64,000 nucleotides of DNA, from contig CP097466.1 of NCBI GenBank assembly GCA_041874725.1, positions 5,518,001-5,582,000 of the forward strand, read 5' to 3'. Source of the DNA: Duganella sp. BuS-21. Lineage in GTDB: Bacteria > Pseudomonadota > Gammaproteobacteria > Burkholderiales > Burkholderiaceae_D. Within the stretch, counting starts at the first letter, position 1. Every line of letters begins with the position of its first letter. This document shows, piece after piece, positions 61,085-64,000 of the stretch. The notes under the pieces are model-generated. The model was not told the origin of the DNA, made no database searches, and was given only the letters and a program-made list of their open reading frames with translations. Position numbers and translations under genes: made by a program.

Positions 61085-62152
61085 TCACTTATTAAAAAGA
61101 TTATTTTTAAATAAGAACATCCCCGCTTGCTCCCGAAAATCGCGCGGCGACATGCCGTACTGGCGGCTGAACGCCCGCGAAAAATCGGACGCGCTACTGA
61201 ATCCCAACCCATAGCCAACTTCCGACACTGCCAGCTGCGGCATCGTCACCAATTCGTCTGCAGCTTCGCGCAGCCGGCAATGGCGGATATACGCTTGCAA
61301 GCCGCCTTGGGGCACGAACATGCGGTAGATCGTCGACCGCGCCAGCGGGAACGCCAGCATCACGCTGTCCGGCGACAAGTCCTCGTGGTGCAGATTGGCC
61401 TGGATGTACTCCTCGATCTGCCGCTGCAGCACCGCGCGGGCGGCGGCGCGCTGATGATCGGCCAGGCGCTGCTGCTTGCCGAACGCTCCCAGGATCAGCT
61501 GCGCGCACGTGCGGATGGCCTGCGCCTGCGCCTCGCCAGCCAGCGACGGCAGTTGCGTACACAGGACGCGAACCTGATGCAGGATCAGGCGCGTGAGCGG
61601 CGTCGTGTAGCCGACCACGCGGCCATGTATCGCCTCCGGATCGGGCAGCGCGGCCTGCACCATGGCCCGCGGCAGGAAGAACGCCAGCACCCGCGCAGGC
61701 GTCGGCCGCACCATGCTCATGGACTGGCTCATGTCCAGCGCCAATATCCCCGGCGTGTACTGGCTGGAACGCGGAGACGGCTGCGCGGTCGCGGTTTCCA
61801 CGATGCCTTCTACCGCCACATGGAACACGAAGTCGCGCATGCTGTCGGTAGAAATGCGGGCATTGCTGCGGCTTTGGGAAAACGCGCCGGTACGGCTGTC
61901 CAGATAAATCAGGTCCGGCAGGATATAGGTATCAATCTCGCCGCGAAAACCATGCGCCAGTTGCTGTCGCTGGACCGGCACGTCGAGGAAACGGTCGAGA
62001 TAATCGCGCCAAGCCAGCAACTGGAGCGGCTTCTGCTCCTGCATGACCGTGAAATGCCCGCGTATGAGCGGCACGTCAGCCGTAGGTAGCACTATGCGTT
62101 GATCGCGCATGGCGATTAACCGGTTGACAGGAGAGGAGTAAGCTGGATTCAT
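61085..62152 (-). CDS. AraC-family transcriptional regulator
   Basis: 355 aa. C-terminal double HTH: LARSTIYRMFVPQGGLQAYI and VSEVGYGLGFSSASDFSRAF followed by YGMSPRDFRE. The N-terminal 230 residues are a sensor domain with beta-rich beginning, not identified further. Divergent from the pullulanase gene with 173 bp between, suggesting control of that gene (inference). Confidence 0.9.
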   Translation of the reverse strand: MNPAYSSPVNRLIAMRDQRIVLPTADVPLIRGHFTVMQEQKPLQLLAWRDYLDRFLDVPVQRQQLAHGFRGEIDTYILPDLIYLDSRTGAFSQSRSNARISTDSMRDFVFHVAVEGIVETATAQPSPRSSQYTPGILALDMSQSMSMVRPTPARVLAFFLPRAMVQAALPDPEAIHGRVVGYTTPLTRLILHQVRVLCTQLPSLAGEAQAQAIRTCAQLILGAFGKQQRLADHQRAAARAVLQRQIEEYIQANLHHEDLSPDSVMLAFPLARSTIYRMFVPQGGLQAYIRHCRLREAADELVTMPQLAVSEVGYGLGFSSASDFSRAFSRQYGMSPRDFREQAGMFLFKNNLFNK

Positions 62153-62221
62153 GATTGGTATGCAACTAGCAATTTAATATCTAATTTGCAACTTGAGCAC
62201 CATCATAGCGCACAATGAGGG

Positions 62222-62236
62222 CGTATCTAAACTACA
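62222..62236. promoter_or_regulatory. Weak HexR-like half-site upstream of pullulanase
   Basis: CGTATCTAAACTACA: the right half AACTACA matches the HexR palindrome and the POT site, the left half is degenerate. Located 90 bp before the pullulanase start. Confidence 0.25.
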
Positions 62237-62325
62237 GTTTGTGGAGTACCATAGCCGCCAAATTCAGGGGTATTTCGCAGGTTGCTGTAACTGCACTACC
62301 TTATTTCTATGGTTTGGAGACCAAT

Positions 62326-64000
62326 ATGACTGGTAAGCGCTTGGTGGTGGTTGGCTTGGGGAGCGCGCTGGCGCTGATTTGTCCGGGGGCTTGGGCCGCG
62401 CCAACGCTGGCGGATTGCGACGGCGCGTACGCCACGACCGTGCGCGCCGCACCCGCCATCGACGCCCGCGCCTACTGGCTCAACGGCCAGCTGATCAAAT
62501 GGCCCGGCATCGATGCCGGCGCCGGCGCCGCCGCCGCCGCCGTATTCAAGCTGTACTACTCCTCCACTGCCCTGCTGCGCGCCGCGCCAGGCGCGCGCGT
62601 CACCGGTGCGGAGGGCGAATTGACGCTGTCGCGCTTTGACGGCGGCACGCCCGAGCGCTTCAAGTTCGTCGGCAATGGCGTGCTGCTGGCCGTCGCCGAT
62701 CCGGCACGCGTGCCGGTCGCGCTGACGCGGCAAGTACTGCTGGTGCTGGAAGCCGAAGACGGCACCGTGCGCGACGTCACCTCCGTGCAACTGGCCGGCG
62801 CGCTGGATGACATCTACGCCGGCGCGGCCAAGGCCGCCGATCTCGGCGTGACCGTCGGCCCGCGCGACGCCGGCTTCAAACTGTGGGCGCCCACCGCGCA
62901 AAACGTGGCGCTGTGTACCTACGCCACCGGCAGCGGCAAAGCGAGCGCCATCACCACCATGACGCGCGATGACGCCAGCGGCATCTGGTCCGCGCGCGCC
63001 AGCCGCGCCGGCGAATACTATCAATACCTGGTGGACGTGGTGACGCCCACCGCAGGCCTGGTGCGCAACCTGGTCACCGATCCCTATTCCGTCAGCCTGA
63101 CCACCGATTCCAAACGCAGCTACGTCGTCGACCTCGACGCGCCGCGCTTGAAACCTGCCGGCTGGGAGCGCACGCCCGCGCCCAAGAAGGTCGCCGCGCA
63201 AACCGACATGACGGTGTACGAACTGCATGTGCGCGATTTCTCCATCAACGACAACACCGTCAGCGCCGCCAATCGCGGCAAGTACACCGCCTTCACCGAG
63301 ACCAAGTCCAACGGCATGAAGCACCTGGCCGCGCTGAGCAAAGCCGGCATGACGGACATTCACCTGCTGCCCGTGTACGACATCGGCAGCGTGCCGGAAC
63401 AAGGCTGCGTGGCGCCGGCGATTCCAGCGCAGGCGCCGGACAGCGAGGCGCAGCAGGCCATCGTGGAAAAGATCAAGTTCCAGGACTGCTACAACTGGGG
63501 TTACGATCCCTTCCACTACAGCGCGCCCGAAGGCAGCTACAGCACCGATCCGGCCGACGGCGCCAAGCGCATCGTCGAGTTCCGCCAGATGGTGCAGGCG
63601 CTACACCAGGCCGGCCTGCGGGTCGGCATGGACGTGGTCTACAACCACACCTACATCGCCGGCCAGAACGAGAAGTCGGTGCTGGACCGCGTGGTGCCCG
63701 GCTACTACCACCGCCTGAACGCCAAGGGCGACATCGAACGCTCCACCTGCTGCGACAACACCGCCACCGAAAACCTCATGATGGGCAAGCTGATGGTGGA
63801 TTCGGTGGCCATGTGGACCAGGCATTACAAGATCGATTCCTTCCGCTTCGACCTGATGGGCCACCAGCCGCGCGCCGTGATGGAGCAGCTGCAGCAGCGC
63901 GTCGGCAAGCACGGCAGCCGCCGACCGATCAACCTGATCGGCGAAGGCTGGAACTTCGGCGAAGTCGCCGACGGCGCGCGCTTCGTGCAGGCCTCGCAGC
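62326..64000 (+). CDS. Pullulanase-type alpha-1,6-glucosidase, 3' end beyond window
   Basis: 558 codons visible from ATG 62326 (TTTGGAG upstream). Signal peptide (VVVGLGSALALICPGAWA), N-terminal beta domain, CBM48-like domain (VGPRDAGFKLWAPTAQNVAL), then GH13 barrel: MTVYELHVRDFSINDN, NWGYDPFHYSAPEGSYSTDP, region I MDVVYNHTY, region II KIDSFRFDLMGHQP (nucleophile Asp), region III INLIGEGWNFGE (acid/base Glu). It debranches alpha-glucans outside the cytoplasm, feeding the alpha-glucosidase and glucokinase. Remaining domains lie off the right edge. Confidence 0.94.
   Translation, partial: MTGKRLVVVGLGSALALICPGAWAAPTLADCDGAYATTVRAAPAIDARAYWLNGQLIKWPGIDAGAGAAAAAVFKLYYSSTALLRAAPGARVTGAEGELTLSRFDGGTPERFKFVGNGVLLAVADPARVPVALTRQVLLVLEAEDGTVRDVTSVQLAGALDDIYAGAAKAADLGVTVGPRDAGFKLWAPTAQNVALCTYATGSGKASAITTMTRDDASGIWSARASRAGEYYQYLVDVVTPTAGLVRNLVTDPYSVSLTTDSKRSYVVDLDAPRLKPAGWERTPAPKKVAAQTDMTVYELHVRDFSINDNTVSAANRGKYTAFTETKSNGMKHLAALSKAGMTDIHLLPVYDIGSVPEQGCVAPAIPAQAPDSEAQQAIVEKIKFQDCYNWGYDPFHYSAPEGSYSTDPADGAKRIVEFRQMVQALHQAGLRVGMDVVYNHTYIAGQNEKSVLDRVVPGYYHRLNAKGDIERSTCCDNTATENLMMGKLMVDSVAMWTRHYKIDSFRFDLMGHQPRAVMEQLQQRVGKHGSRRPINLIGEGWNFGEVADGARFVQASQ

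Overview
The window is high-GC, densely coded chromosome from a Betaproteobacterium, most likely a Massilia/Duganella/Janthinobacterium-like member of the Oxalobacteraceae (inferred). The pointers are an aceE-aceF-lpdA operon whose lpdA carries its own lipoyl domain, a fused glucokinase-HexR gene, a small Trp-rich protein, a PEP-CTERM protein, a ZapB-ZapA-6S RNA cluster and short GC-rich REP-type palindromes. No prophage, CRISPR array, intact insertion sequence, rRNA or tRNA was seen.

Layout. 1-5.1 kb: a tripartite EmrAB/outer-membrane-factor drug efflux operon (left end cut off) with a divergent TetR repressor and repeated AAATGAAA operator half-sites. 5.1-10.2 kb: small housekeeping and stress genes (alpha/beta hydrolase, GNAT, DsbA, LysR + PACE efflux pump, secreted M20 peptidase). 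10.2-11.6 kb: a decayed accessory islet holding a broken CPBP protease, a small membrane protein, an AbrB/MazE-type antitoxin and a VapC toxin that has lost both its start codon and its first catalytic Asp. 11.6-29.5 kb: core metabolism and cell biology (pyruvate dehydrogenase complex, folD, prlC, holC, branched-chain amino acid binding protein, cytochrome c, ilvD, lgt, 6S RNA, zapA, zapB).

29.5-52.4 kb: a galactoside/galactonate utilisation region. It has a secreted GH2 beta-galactosidase, a TonB-dependent receptor, a LysR regulator, an SMP-30-fold protein lacking the usual metal ligands, DgoD, a secreted GH35 beta-galactosidase, an AraFGH-type sugar ABC importer and an SDR sugar dehydrogenase. 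A second block, beyond groESL, a diguanylate cyclase and a VOC protein, carries dgoK-dgoA-lactonase. Together these supply every step of a De Ley-Doudoroff route: galactoside hydrolysis, uptake, oxidation, lactone opening, dehydration, phosphorylation and aldol cleavage. The TonB receptor and dgoK promoters share an ATAC-N7-GTAT LysR-type box, which suggests one regulator ties the two blocks together.

52.4-64 kb: a hypothetical anchored protein, an MFS exporter with a PadR regulator that has a His-rich tail, a 26-bp perfect inverted repeat, then an alpha-glucan/glucose block (glk-hexR fusion, GH13 alpha-glucosidase, divergent POT-family transporter with a HexR-like operator, PEP-CTERM protein, AraC regulator, and a pullulanase cut by the right edge).
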